This document shows positions 43,475-52,424 of a DNA stretch of 64,000 bases, one piece after another. The first letter of the stretch is position 1. Every line of letters starts with the position of its first letter. Source of the stretch: Bradyrhizobium sp. Ec3.3 (GTDB taxonomy: Bacteria; Pseudomonadota; Alphaproteobacteria; Rhizobiales; Xanthobacteraceae); contig NZ_AXAS01000006.1 in assembly GCF_000472925.1 (NCBI RefSeq), positions 237,462 through 301,461 on the forward strand, in the 5' to 3' direction. The notes below the pieces were generated by a model. It was not told the origin of the DNA and did no database searches. It worked only from the letters and a program-made list of their open reading frames with translations. Made by a program: the position numbers and the translations under genes.

Positions 43475-43897
43475 GTGACTGAGCCGCCATTACCGCGCGA
43501 GGTGAGCCGAGCCTTCGAGGCTTTTCCGCCGCTGGTGCGCCGGCGACTTCTCGACGTCCGCAAGCTGATCTTTGCAACGGCCAAGGCGCATGACGACGTC
43601 GGTCCGCTGACCGAGACGCTGAAATGGGGCGAGCCGTCCTATCTGACCGAGCGAAGCGGAAGCGGCAGCACCATCCGGCTCGGTCGCGTGAAGGAGTCCG
43701 ATGATCATGCCGCAGTTCTGTTCAACTGCAAGACAACGCTGATCGAGAGTTTTCGCGAGCGGTTTCCAAACCAGTTCGAATATAGGCAGAACCGCGCGCT
43801 GCTGTTGCCGCTGGCGGGCGCGCTGGCGAAGCAGCCGCTCGCGGTCTGCCTGTCGCTGGCGCTCACATATCACCTCGACCGCCGCGGCCGGAGATAG
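43475..43897 (+). CDS. DUF1801 domain protein
   Basis: 140 residues from a GTG preceded by GGGGGAG. The region AHDDVGPLTETLKWGEPSYL is the DUF1801 signature, a small helix-strand domain common in bacteria with unknown function; RLGRVKESDDHAAVLFNCKTTLIESFRERFP and NRALLLP follow it. Starts 17 bases after the cyclase stop, so they are probably cotranscribed. The stop is three bases before the 48-bp palindrome. Confidence 0.85.
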   Translation: MTEPPLPREVSRAFEAFPPLVRRRLLDVRKLIFATAKAHDDVGPLTETLKWGEPSYLTERSGSGSTIRLGRVKESDDHAAVLFNCKTTLIESFRERFPNQFEYRQNRALLLPLAGALAKQPLAVCLSLALTYHLDRRGRR

Positions 43898-43900
43898 TTC

Positions 43901-43948
43901 CGACGTCGTCCTGCCGAAAGCCCATGGGCTTTCGGCAGGACGACGTCG
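43901..43948. repeat. 48-bp perfect palindrome between convergent genes
   Basis: Two 24-base arms (43901-43924 and 43925-43948) that are exact reverse complements with no loop. It begins CGACGTCGTCC and ends GGACGACGTCG. It lies directly between the 3' end of the DUF1801 gene and the 3' end of the DUF882 gene. No T-run follows on either strand. It could be a bidirectional transcription end or a protein-binding site. Confidence 0.85.
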
Positions 43949-43974
43949 AATTTGCGGAGAGTGGGGAGGAGCAA

Positions 43975-45624
43975 TCAGCGCAGCGCGGCGGTGCGCACCA
44001 CGAAGGACGTCGTCTCGAGCTTGGTGGTCGCCGAGCCCGAGAAGCTGTCGCAGGACATGCCCTGCATCGGATCGTCCGTGAAGCCCATCGCGATGACGGC
44101 CTGGGGCTTGACGAAATAGGCGCGCATCGCGGCCATGTCGACATCGCCCATCAGCGTCACCGACATCGAGCGGCTGGCGCTCGGCGCCAGCATCACGATC
44201 TTGAGCCACATGCTCTCGCCCTTGGCGGCGGAGAGTCGCGTCGAGGTGGCGATCATGCCCTGCGCGCCCTTCGCAACGACGGTGTTGATCTCGGTCGCCT
44301 GGGCGAGGCTGCGGGTCGCGGAACTGGGGCGGCCCGCGCGCGGGATCGGCGCGGAGGCGGCGACGACGTTGGCGCGGTCAACCGGAGAAGCGGCGGCCGG
44401 CGCATAGGCCAGCGCCTGGTAGGCCGAGGAAGAAACGCTTGCGGTCGCCTGCGGATCGGTCGCCGAGGCCAGCGCCTGGCGTGCCCTGAGCGCCGCGACC
44501 TGGGCCGGCGTCGCCTGCTGTGGAGCCGCCGGCGCATCCCAGAAGCCGCGGGCGTTGATGATGTCGGCGGGCGTCTGCGGCTTCGTTTCAGTTGATTTGG
44601 CCTCAGCCGATTTGTCGGCGGCAGGAGCTGCCTTCGGCTTGGCCGGCTGCACGACCTGCATGTCGGCCGCGGCGAGTTGGAGCGCGGCCGCAACTTGCGG
44701 CTTGGCGCGCGGCGTCGGCACCGGATCGGCGGTCTTCTCAGTGGTCTTGGCAGGCGCGGCTGCCGCAACCACGGTCGGCGCCGCCGGCTTCGCACTGACG
44801 GCCGGCGCGCCCTCGTCATCCTCGTCGCTGCTGGGGGCCGACTTGCCCCTGAACAGCGCCGCCAGGAAGCCCGGCTTGCCGATCGTCGCGGCGTCGTCGC
44901 CATTGCCGCGCCGCTCGATGTCGGCCCTGGCGAGCTCATAGCCCTTCAGCGGCGTGCCATCGGTCGGCAGGTGCACCGTACGGCCGTCCGGGAAGACACG
45001 GGCGAGCTGGTCATGCGTCATGCGCGGCCAGTGCCGGATGCTGCCGGTGTCCAGATGTACGAAAGGCGAGCCGGAGGTCGGGTAGAAGCCGACACCGCCG
45101 CGTTGCAGGCGGAGCCCCGCGAAGCGGATCTGCTCCAGTGGCACGCCGGGAATGTAGAAGTCCATCGCATGGCCCAGCATGTGCTGGCTGAAGCGCGCCA
45201 CTCCTGATGAGCGGCGGCGGAGCATGGCGTTGGTGGCGGGGGAGCGGTAGGAGGAGACGATCTGGATCGGCTGCTTGCCGTCGACGTCGCGATAGACTTC
45301 CCAGAGGATATCGAAGAGGTGGCGGTCCATCACGGTCTCGTCCTGGCTGCGCCAGTCACGGAGATAGTGATTGAGCTGCTTCAGCGCGGCCTCGTCATAG
45401 CGCCCGTCGCGCTTGAAGGTGACGGTGAGGTCTTCGCCGGAATGGGTATGGTGGAAGGAGAGGGTGCGGGTCTCGTTCAGCGCGGTCGCATCGTGAACGG
45501 AGCCGGCGCCGGCAAGCAAAAGCAGCGAGGTCAGGCCGATCCGGGATCCGGCCCTGATTCCCGCATGGGACAACGACACCGCAACGAATTGGCGTGCGAA
45601 ACCAGCCAGCACGAATGAGCCCAC
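43975..45624 (-). CDS. DUF882 (M15-like) exported peptidase with Ala/Pro-rich tail
   Basis: 549 residues from a GTG; the exact start is uncertain. A signal-like helix (SRIGLTSLLLLAGAGSVHDATA) precedes the DUF882 domain (about 55-235), which has SSYRSPATNAMLRR, SQHMLGHAMDFYI (zinc His and Asp) and PFVHLDTG (zinc His). These match M15/YcbK-like D-Ala-D-Ala or endopeptidase-type wall enzymes. The rest is long Ala/Pro/Lys-rich sequence with a possible C-terminal small domain. It is codirectional with the L,D-transpeptidase. Confidence 0.87.
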   Translation of the reverse strand: MGSFVLAGFARQFVAVSLSHAGIRAGSRIGLTSLLLLAGAGSVHDATALNETRTLSFHHTHSGEDLTVTFKRDGRYDEAALKQLNHYLRDWRSQDETVMDRHLFDILWEVYRDVDGKQPIQIVSSYRSPATNAMLRRRSSGVARFSQHMLGHAMDFYIPGVPLEQIRFAGLRLQRGGVGFYPTSGSPFVHLDTGSIRHWPRMTHDQLARVFPDGRTVHLPTDGTPLKGYELARADIERRGNGDDAATIGKPGFLAALFRGKSAPSSDEDDEGAPAVSAKPAAPTVVAAAAPAKTTEKTADPVPTPRAKPQVAAALQLAAADMQVVQPAKPKAAPAADKSAEAKSTETKPQTPADIINARGFWDAPAAPQQATPAQVAALRARQALASATDPQATASVSSSAYQALAYAPAAASPVDRANVVAASAPIPRAGRPSSATRSLAQATEINTVVAKGAQGMIATSTRLSAAKGESMWLKIVMLAPSASRSMSVTLMGDVDMAAMRAYFVKPQAVIAMGFTDDPMQGMSCDSFSGSATTKLETTSFVVRTAALR

Positions 45625-45761
45625 CCAGTCGACGAGCGTTCAATGGACTCTCCCGCCAACCCCGCTAGCGCGCGAAAGAGGATGAACGCTTTCTTAAAGC
45701 GAGAAGGTTAATTTGAAGTTTACCTTCCCGCCCCCAACCCCAACGAAATCCCAAGAGGGAT

Positions 45762-45810
45762 CCCAAGTTGAAAACCCAAGTCGAAAACCCAAGTCGAAAA
45801 ACCCAAGTCA
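45762..45810. repeat. Tandem repeat of a 13-base unit
   Basis: Four consecutive copies of CCCAAGTYGAAAA, the third with one extra A and the fourth partial. Non-coding, upstream of the DUF882 gene. Confidence 0.8.
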
Positions 45811-45888
45811 GGGTACAGACCTAACCGGTCGAGTGTGGCGAAAAAACGCCCCTCGCGGCGGATCTGGTGGAGAATGGTTAACGTTAAA

Positions 45889-45912
45889 CGATCCCGTCAG
45901 ATGACGGGACCG
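45889..45912 (-). terminator. Likely terminator of the L,D-transpeptidase gene
   Basis: TCCCGTCA-GA-TGACGGGA stem (45892-45909), extended by two further pairs across one mismatch. Read on the minus strand it is followed by CGTTTAACG. The T-run is weak, so confidence is moderate. Confidence 0.5.
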
Positions 45913-45962
45913 TTGATTTCATTGAGGAATTTATTCTTAGGCGCGAGGCCCGCTGGTAGGGA

Positions 45963-48194
45963 TCAGCGGGTGAAAACGCGCTGTTGACGCCGGCCGACCG
46001 GAGCCGGCGGCGGGGTCGGCGCGCCGAACAGCCGCTCGAAGAACGACGGGCCGGACGAAAAGCCGCCACCGAAGCCACTGTTCGCCACCGCGACGCCGGA
46101 GGGCAGGGTCGTGGCAGGCCGCGAGTAGCTCGGCTGGGAATGCGCGACGACGTTCTCGAGGTCCTTGCCGCGGCCGTTCTTCAGGATGTTGATCATGGTC
46201 GCGTCGCGGCCATAGACGTCCTTGCGGAATTGCAGCTTGCCGCCGTCATCCACGAACGCGGTCTGGTAGGTGATGTTGACCGGGATCGGGGTGGGGAATT
46301 TCAGGTCGATCTCGCTGGAGCCGTACATGCCGCGGATGCGCTCCGGCGTGTAGTGCTCGTTCGGCATCGCGATATTGAGCAGCACCGAGGCATACTGATC
46401 CGGATTCTGCACCCGCATGCAGCCATGACTGAATGCACGGTCTTCCCTAGCGAACAGATGCTTGTCCGGCGTGTCGTGCTGATAGACCAGGAACTTGTTC
46501 GGGAAGTTGAAGCGGATGCGGCCGAGCGCGTTGGCTTCACCCGGCGGCTGCGAGATGTGCACGGAGCCGTCGCGGTTCTGCTCGAGGCGCAGGCCCATGC
46601 GCTGGAGCACGGTCGGGTCCTGCTGCAGTGCCGGCAGATATTCGTTGTAGACGATCGACGGCGGCACGTTCCAGGTCGGGTTGACCGTGATGTACTTCAT
46701 CGTCTCGCTGAGCAGCGGGGTGGCGTGCGTGCCCGGCTTGCCGGTGACGACGCGGGTGGTCCAGACCTGCTGTCCGCGCTGCATCACCTTCAGCGTGTAG
46801 TCGGGAATGTTGAGGATGACATAGGCGTCGCCGAGCGACGGCACGCCGAGGTCGCGCGGCAGCCAGCGCCAGCGCTCCATGTTCGCGAGCACGGTGTCGA
46901 TCTGCTTGTCGCGCTTCGGGCTGTTCAGCGCCCTCACGGTCGGCGCATCGAGCACGCCGGTCGCCTTCATCTCGGCGCCGTCCTGGAGTTTCCGCACGGC
47001 TTCCGCAACCGTTGCGTCATAGTGGTCGTCGTTGGCGTTCTCGGTGATGCCGAGCTTGGCGCGGAGCTGCGGCACGCGCGGATCCTGCACTACGACTTCC
47101 GCCTGCTTCTTGCCGCGCGCCGGCGTATACTTCAGCGCCGGGCCATCGGTGATCTCGATCACCGGGCCTTCGCCCTGGCCGCGGAGCTGGGCGAGCTTCG
47201 CCTTGAGCTCCTTGTAGAGCTTCTGCGGCGGGTTGTAGCTGTCGAGCGTCGCCGACGCATCAGTCGCGGTCGTGACCTTGGTCAGCACCTCGCTCGGGTC
47301 GATCGGATGCTCGGGATAGAGGATATCGGCGCTGACCTGCGACCAGTGCATGCGGCCGCTCTGCGCCTGGCGCGCATAGTCCAGCATGCTGGCGGTGAGC
47401 TTGAGCTCGGCCTCGGCGAGCGCATCGGGCGTCGTGGCCGCGGCGAAATCCGGTACCGGGTAGTCGGCGGCGTTGAGGCCGTCGGAGGCCGCATCCTTCA
47501 GCCGCGCGATCACGCCCTTGGCGGCGGCGGAGAGGCTGCCGCCCTGCGTCCAGACCGGCGCGAAGTCGCGCCCGCCGTAAAACTTCTCGACGGCGGCGCG
47601 CTCGTTCTTGCGATCGAAATAGCGCGAGCTCTTGGCGCTGAGCGCGTCCTTGATCTTGTCGGCAACCGGCTGGTCGGCGGCGGGAACGTTGCTCGCGGCC
47701 TTCACCGGCTCGGAGGCCGGCTCCTTGGCGACATCCTTCGGCGGCTCGGCTGGTGCTGCAGCGGTCGCAGGCGCCGCGGGAGCGGCCGGCGCGGTCGCAG
47801 CCTCGGTTTTCGTCGGTTCAGTTTTGGCGGGTTCGGACTTCGCCGTCTCGCTCTTCGGCGCCTCAGTGGCGGGCGTCGTGGCGACGTCGGAAGGTTTGGT
47901 CTCTACTTTCTCGGGCGCCGTTGTGGCTTCCGCCTTCACGGGCTCCTTGCTGGTCGCGTCCTTGGCCGGCTCCTGCACCGTGGCCGTGGTGTCGAGCTTG
48001 ATGTCGGCGGCGGTCGGCGGCGGGACGTTGGCCGGTTCGGGGCGCGGGATCGCGGCTTCGATCGCGAGCTCCGCGGCGCTGCTGCGCGCCTGGTCCTGGG
48101 CCAGGGCCGAAGTGGCGGACACCGTGAGGAAGGTCGCCGCGACCGTCATCAGCACGCGGTCGAAGCCTGCACGGTGGTTCAAACAGTCACGCAT
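45963..48194 (-). CDS. L,D-transpeptidase (YcbB-like scaffold)
   Basis: 743 residues. A signal peptide (MTVAATFLTVSATSALA) is followed by a Pro/Ala/Lys/Glu-rich stretch (about 40-180), the L,D-transpeptidase scaffold region, a peptidoglycan-binding helix bundle and the YkuD catalytic domain with FSHGCMRVQNPDQ (Cys592). Other motifs are YVILNIPDYTLKVMQRGQQVW and VTGKPGTHATPL. The order matches YcbB/LdtD-type enzymes that make 3-3 cross-links. The low-complexity stretch is probably a flexible periplasmic spacer. Confidence 0.92.
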   Translation of the reverse strand: MRDCLNHRAGFDRVLMTVAATFLTVSATSALAQDQARSSAAELAIEAAIPRPEPANVPPPTAADIKLDTTATVQEPAKDATSKEPVKAEATTAPEKVETKPSDVATTPATEAPKSETAKSEPAKTEPTKTEAATAPAAPAAPATAAAPAEPPKDVAKEPASEPVKAASNVPAADQPVADKIKDALSAKSSRYFDRKNERAAVEKFYGGRDFAPVWTQGGSLSAAAKGVIARLKDAASDGLNAADYPVPDFAAATTPDALAEAELKLTASMLDYARQAQSGRMHWSQVSADILYPEHPIDPSEVLTKVTTATDASATLDSYNPPQKLYKELKAKLAQLRGQGEGPVIEITDGPALKYTPARGKKQAEVVVQDPRVPQLRAKLGITENANDDHYDATVAEAVRKLQDGAEMKATGVLDAPTVRALNSPKRDKQIDTVLANMERWRWLPRDLGVPSLGDAYVILNIPDYTLKVMQRGQQVWTTRVVTGKPGTHATPLLSETMKYITVNPTWNVPPSIVYNEYLPALQQDPTVLQRMGLRLEQNRDGSVHISQPPGEANALGRIRFNFPNKFLVYQHDTPDKHLFAREDRAFSHGCMRVQNPDQYASVLLNIAMPNEHYTPERIRGMYGSSEIDLKFPTPIPVNITYQTAFVDDGGKLQFRKDVYGRDATMINILKNGRGKDLENVVAHSQPSYSRPATTLPSGVAVANSGFGGGFSSGPSFFERLFGAPTPPPAPVGRRQQRVFTR

Positions 48195-48533
48195 TGTGTC
48201 GCACCCCGGGTGAACTGCCCCTCTTGGAGCAGCTTCGTTATCGTCTATGAGCTTCGGCTAACCGCGCCGGCTTCTCGAAAGTTGCACGCCTGCACGCCAC
48301 GACTCTCTATACGTACGCAGACGATATACAGGCCCCGTTTTTGCAGCCAGCGCTACCCGGGACAACTCACGACAAACTGACTTCAAGGAAGCCTCTTGGC
48401 AACGGATTGTGCGCTTCTGCCACGCGCTTTTCCCTTTGTCTGTCACTTCCCGGTCACGGTTCAAATCGTACGCAATGCGAAGGACTTGCGCTCCGTTTGG
48501 GCCACAATAGAGAACGTCGTTGCGCGAGCCCGC
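48195..48533. other. Gene-free stretch upstream of the L,D-transpeptidase gene
   Basis: 339 bases between two minus-strand genes. It should hold the promoter of the L,D-transpeptidase gene; I see no strong repeat or motif in it. Confidence 0.5.
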
Positions 48534-50036
48534 TCAGTGCGTCTCCTCACCGCTTTTGCCGCCATGTCCTTGGACTCCGGCTTCGTCGAGTTTGCGGTAG
48601 AGCGTGGAGCGGCCAATTTTGAGGCGGCGCGCGACCTCCGACATCTGTCCGCGGTAATGCGAGATCGCGAAGCGGATGATTTCGTTTTCCATTTCCTCCA
48701 GGGGCCGTACTTCTCCGGTGCTGGTCAGCATCGCGAGCGAGCCGGCGGCAGGCAACGGGGCGATCGGTATTTCGTTACCTGAGATCATGGCGGGGACTGT
48801 GGACGCGACCGGCTCCAGGATCAGCGGGGCCGTCGGGGCGTCGCTCATCTGATGCGGATGCCCGGCGAGCAGCGGGAAATCGTCCAGACCAAGCTGGTCG
48901 CCCTCGCTCATGACCACCGCGCGATAGACCGCGTTCTCGAGCTGGCGGATGTTGCCGGGCCAGTCGAGCGTGGCGAGATGCGCCATCGCCTCGCCGCTGA
49001 TGCCGGTGATCGGGCGGTTCTCTTCGGCAGCGAACCGCGCCAGGAAATGCCGCAAGAGATGCGGGATGTCCTCGCGCCGCGCGCGCAGGCTTGGGATCGT
49101 CAGCGGCAGCACGTGAAGGCGGTAGAACAGGTCCTCGCGGAAGTGGCCCTGCTTCACCCGGTCCAGGAGCTTGCGGTTGGTCGCGGAGATGATGCGGACG
49201 TCGACCTTGACCGGCTTGCGGCCGCCGACGGCCTCGACCGCGCTTTCCTGCAGCGCGCGCAACAGCTTGACCTGCGCGGTCAGCGGCAGCTCGCTGACCT
49301 CGTCCAGAAACAGGGTGCCGCCATGGGCCTCGACGAATTTGCCGGCGTGCCGTTCGGTCGCGCCGGTGAAGGCGCCCTTCTCATGGCCGAACAGGATCGA
49401 TTCGACGAGATTGTCGGGAATCGCGCCGCAATTGACCGCGACGAACGGCTTTGCCTTGCGCTCGCCGCTGCCATGGATGGCGCGCGCGAACATCTCCTTG
49501 CCGACGCCGGAGTCGCCTTCGATCAGGACGGGAATCGAAGAATTTGCCGCCTTCTGCGCGGCACGCATCACATGCGCCATCGCGTCGCTGCGCGTGATGA
49601 TGTCGGAAAACGTCAGCCGGCCCTCGCGGCTGTGCCGGATGCGCTGCAATTCGCCCTTCAGCGCGGACGCGTTGAGCGCGTTGCGCAAGGAGACCTGGAG
49701 CCGCTCCATGCCGACCGGCTTGACCACGAAGTCGGCCGCGCCTGCACGCATCGCCGAGATCACGTTGTCGATGCCGCCATGCGCGGTCTGTACGATGACG
49801 GGCACGCTGAGGCCCGCCTCGCGGATCTTTGCCAGGACGCCCATACCGTCGAGGCCGGGCATCACGAGATCGAGGATGACGGCGTCGACCGCCGGTGCGT
49901 CGGGGGCGGTGAGGGCGGCCAGCGCGGCATCGCCGGAATCGACGATGATCGTTTCATAGCCGCATTTCTGCACCATGTTCTCGACCAGGCGGCGCGCGAC
50001 GGCGTCGTCATCGGCAATCAAAATACTGGCAGCCAT
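48534..50036 (-). CDS. Sigma-54-dependent response regulator (NtrC family)
   Basis: 500 residues. The receiver domain (1-120) has the acidic pocket D9-D11 and phospho-acceptor D56 in VILDLVMPGLDG. The AAA+ domain has EGDSGVGKEMFARAIH (Walker A), the sigma-54 contact GAFTGA, and GTLFLDEVSELPLTAQ (Walker B). A C-terminal Fis-type helix-turn-helix is present (EMENEIIRFAISHYRGQMSEVARRLKIGRSTLYRKL). It lies 339 bases from the L,D-transpeptidase start on the same strand, with no sensor kinase beside it. Confidence 0.94.
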   Translation of the reverse strand: MAASILIADDDAVARRLVENMVQKCGYETIIVDSGDAALAALTAPDAPAVDAVILDLVMPGLDGMGVLAKIREAGLSVPVIVQTAHGGIDNVISAMRAGAADFVVKPVGMERLQVSLRNALNASALKGELQRIRHSREGRLTFSDIITRSDAMAHVMRAAQKAANSSIPVLIEGDSGVGKEMFARAIHGSGERKAKPFVAVNCGAIPDNLVESILFGHEKGAFTGATERHAGKFVEAHGGTLFLDEVSELPLTAQVKLLRALQESAVEAVGGRKPVKVDVRIISATNRKLLDRVKQGHFREDLFYRLHVLPLTIPSLRARREDIPHLLRHFLARFAAEENRPITGISGEAMAHLATLDWPGNIRQLENAVYRAVVMSEGDQLGLDDFPLLAGHPHQMSDAPTAPLILEPVASTVPAMISGNEIPIAPLPAAGSLAMLTSTGEVRPLEEMENEIIRFAISHYRGQMSEVARRLKIGRSTLYRKLDEAGVQGHGGKSGEETH

Positions 50037-50160
50037 GGTGTTCCCCGCACGCTACAACTATCTGTCTCGAATCGGGGCACTCTGGCCGAAGCCGATTAAC
50101 GCACTCTTAAACCTTGCTGACCCCATCCATTGCGAACGTTGAACACAGGTTTCCAGCACA

Positions 50161-52071
50161 ATGACTTCGCGCTTCAAGTCCCCTCTTAACAAGTCCGCTC
50201 TTAACAAGCCCGCTTCTAGCACGTCTGTTCTCCGCAAGCCGAACACCAGAAAAGCCACCGCCAAAGCAAAACCCTCCGGCAAAGCTCCAACCAAAGCCGG
50301 CAAGCTTCCGGAGTGGAACCTCGCCGATCTCTATTCCGGGATCACCGCGCCGGAAGTGGCGCGCGATCTGGAGAAGATGGATGCCGATTGCGTCGCGTTC
50401 GAGACCGACTACAAGGGCAAGCTCGCGACAGGGACAGCAAAGGAAGATGGCGGAAAATGGCTCGCGGAGGCCGTGCGGCGTTACGAGGCGATCGACGATC
50501 TCGCCGGCCGGCTCGGCTCCTTTGCCGGGCTCGTGCATGCCGGCGACAGTGTTGATCCCAAGATTTCAAAGTTTTACGGCGACGTGTCGGAGCGGCTGAC
50601 GGCCGCCTCCACCCATCTTCTGTTCTTCGCGCTCGAGCTCAACCGGATCGATGACGATATTTTGACCCGCGCGATGCAGGCTTCCGAGCTCGCGCATTAC
50701 CGCCCCTGGATCGAGGATCTGCGCAAGGAGAAGCCGTATCAGCTCGACGACAAGCTCGAGCAGCTCTTCCTGGAAAAGGCGCAGACCGGCTATTCGGCCT
50801 GGAACAGGCTGTTCGACCAGACCATCTCCGGCCTGCGCTTCAAGGTCGGCGCCAAAGAGCTTGCGATCGAGCCGACGCTGAATCTCCTGCAGGACCGCGA
50901 CGGCGCCAAGCGCAAGACCGCGGCGGAAGCCTTGGCAAAAACCTTCAAGGCCAATGAGCGTACCTTCGCGCTGATCACCAACACGCTTGCCAAGGACAAG
51001 GACATCTCCGACCGCTGGCGCGGCTTCAAGGACGTCGCGGATTCCCGCCATCTGAACAACCGCGTCGAGCGCGAGGTGGTGGATGCACTGGTCGCCTCGG
51101 TGCGCGCGGCCTATCCGAGACTGTCGCATCGCTACTACGGACTGAAGGCGCGCTGGTTCAAGAAGAAGCGGCTCGCCTATTGGGATCGCAACGCGCCGCT
51201 GCCCTTTGCCGCGACCGACACCATTGCCTGGCCCGAGGCGAGGAACATGGTGCTGACGGCCTATCGCGGCTTCTCGCCCAAGATGGCCGACATCGCCGAG
51301 CGCTTCTTCAGCGATCGCTGGATCGATGCGCCGGTCCGTCCCGGCAAGGCGCCGGGCGCCTTCTCGCATCCGACCACGCCGTCGGCGCACCCTTACGTGC
51401 TGATGAACTATCAGGGCAAGCCGCGCGACGTGATGACGCTTGCGCACGAGCTCGGCCACGGCGTGCACCAGGTGCTGGCGGCCAGGAACGGCGCGCTGAT
51501 GGCGCCGACGCCGCTGACGTTGGCCGAGACCGCCAGCGTCTTCGGGGAGATGCTCACGTTCAAGCGGCTCCTTGCACAGACCAAGAATGCAAAACAGCGC
51601 CAGGCGCTGCTCGCCGGCAAGGTCGAGGACATGATTAACACCGTGGTGCGGCAGATCGCGTTCTATTCGTTCGAGCGCGCCGTGCATAGCGAGCGCAAGA
51701 ATGGCGAGCTCACCGCGACCCGCCTCGGCGAGATCTGGCTTTCGGTGCAGGGCGAAAGCTTGGGTCCCGCGATCGAGATCAAGGCGGGCTACGAGAATTA
51801 CTGGATGTACATCCCGCACTTCATCCATTCGCCGTTCTATGTCTACGCCTATGCGTTCGGCGACTGCCTCGTGAACTCGCTCTATGCGGTCTACGAGAAT
51901 GCCGCTGAGGGCTTTGCCGAGCGCTATCTCGACATGCTCGCTGCCGGCGGCACCAAGCATTATTCCGAGCTGCTGCGCCCGTTCGGGCTCGATGCCAAGG
52001 ATCCCAAGTTCTGGGACGGCGGCCTGAGCGTCATCGCCGGCATGATCGACGAGCTGGAGGCGATGGGCTGA
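50161..52071 (+). CDS. pepF: Oligoendopeptidase F (M3 family)
   Basis: 636 residues. The zinc motif HELGH covers 429-433 (LAHELGHGVHQVL), with ETASVFGEM behind it providing the third ligand. The M3 domain is full length. The first 50 residues are an unusual basic extension with repeated SPLNKSALNKPAS and many KPSGKAPTK-type blocks, probably disordered; M3 enzymes normally start near GKLPEWNLADLY. The protein should be cytoplasmic and degrade short peptides. Divergent from the response regulator gene. Confidence 0.93.
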   Translation: MTSRFKSPLNKSALNKPASSTSVLRKPNTRKATAKAKPSGKAPTKAGKLPEWNLADLYSGITAPEVARDLEKMDADCVAFETDYKGKLATGTAKEDGGKWLAEAVRRYEAIDDLAGRLGSFAGLVHAGDSVDPKISKFYGDVSERLTAASTHLLFFALELNRIDDDILTRAMQASELAHYRPWIEDLRKEKPYQLDDKLEQLFLEKAQTGYSAWNRLFDQTISGLRFKVGAKELAIEPTLNLLQDRDGAKRKTAAEALAKTFKANERTFALITNTLAKDKDISDRWRGFKDVADSRHLNNRVEREVVDALVASVRAAYPRLSHRYYGLKARWFKKKRLAYWDRNAPLPFAATDTIAWPEARNMVLTAYRGFSPKMADIAERFFSDRWIDAPVRPGKAPGAFSHPTTPSAHPYVLMNYQGKPRDVMTLAHELGHGVHQVLAARNGALMAPTPLTLAETASVFGEMLTFKRLLAQTKNAKQRQALLAGKVEDMINTVVRQIAFYSFERAVHSERKNGELTATRLGEIWLSVQGESLGPAIEIKAGYENYWMYIPHFIHSPFYVYAYAFGDCLVNSLYAVYENAAEGFAERYLDMLAAGGTKHYSELLRPFGLDAKDPKFWDGGLSVIAGMIDELEAMG

Positions 52072-52118
52072 AGCGGCCTGGCCGCGTCAGCCCTCTCAAC
52101 GGGATTGGTCCGCGTCTC

Positions 52119-52355
52119 ATGGCTGCGACATTTTTTCGCGAGCTCGGCTATGAGCTCGTGGACGCAGTGCCGCAGGTGCCTCCCGTCTCGGTGGAACCGG
52201 TCTCGAACGACGTCATTGCCCTGCAGTTCAGCGCATCTTGCAGCCTTCGCGCCCTCTTTTTTCTTTTTCAGCCCGCGCATTTCCAGGCGACCTTCGAGAC
52301 AGGTCTGGAGACCCTGCTACGTGGGATTGAACGTTCGCGCGGGCGGCAAGACTAA
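52119..52355 (+). CDS. Hypothetical small protein
   Basis: 78 residues starting 47 bases behind pepF. It has no similarity I recognise; codon choice is GC-biased like neighbours (RELGYELVDAVPQVPPVSVEPVSND ... FETGLETLLRGIERSRGRQD). No good ribosome site. Could be a spurious frame; it fills the 353-base gap between pepF and the patatin gene. Confidence 0.35.
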   Translation: MAATFFRELGYELVDAVPQVPPVSVEPVSNDVIALQFSASCSLRALFFLFQPAHFQATFETGLETLLRGIERSRGRQD

Positions 52356-52424
52356 TTCGTATAAGGTTTTCAAAGTCCATTTTACAACCAGTGATTGCTT
52401 ATCGCTCTACCGTTGGGGGAGAGC

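Larger units (their letters stand above)
45625..45962. other. Intergenic region between DUF882 and L,D-transpeptidase genes
   Basis: 338 bases with no supported gene. It contains the tandem repeat at 45762-45810, the hairpin at 45889-45912 and AT-rich DNA expected of the DUF882 promoter. Confidence 0.55.

Noticed and set aside
45984..48380. Plus-strand open frame of about 800 codons opposite the L,D-transpeptidase gene
   Set aside because: Arg/Leu/Asp-rich translation without domains, caused by GC-rich codon bias; the opposite strand has a complete YkuD enzyme.
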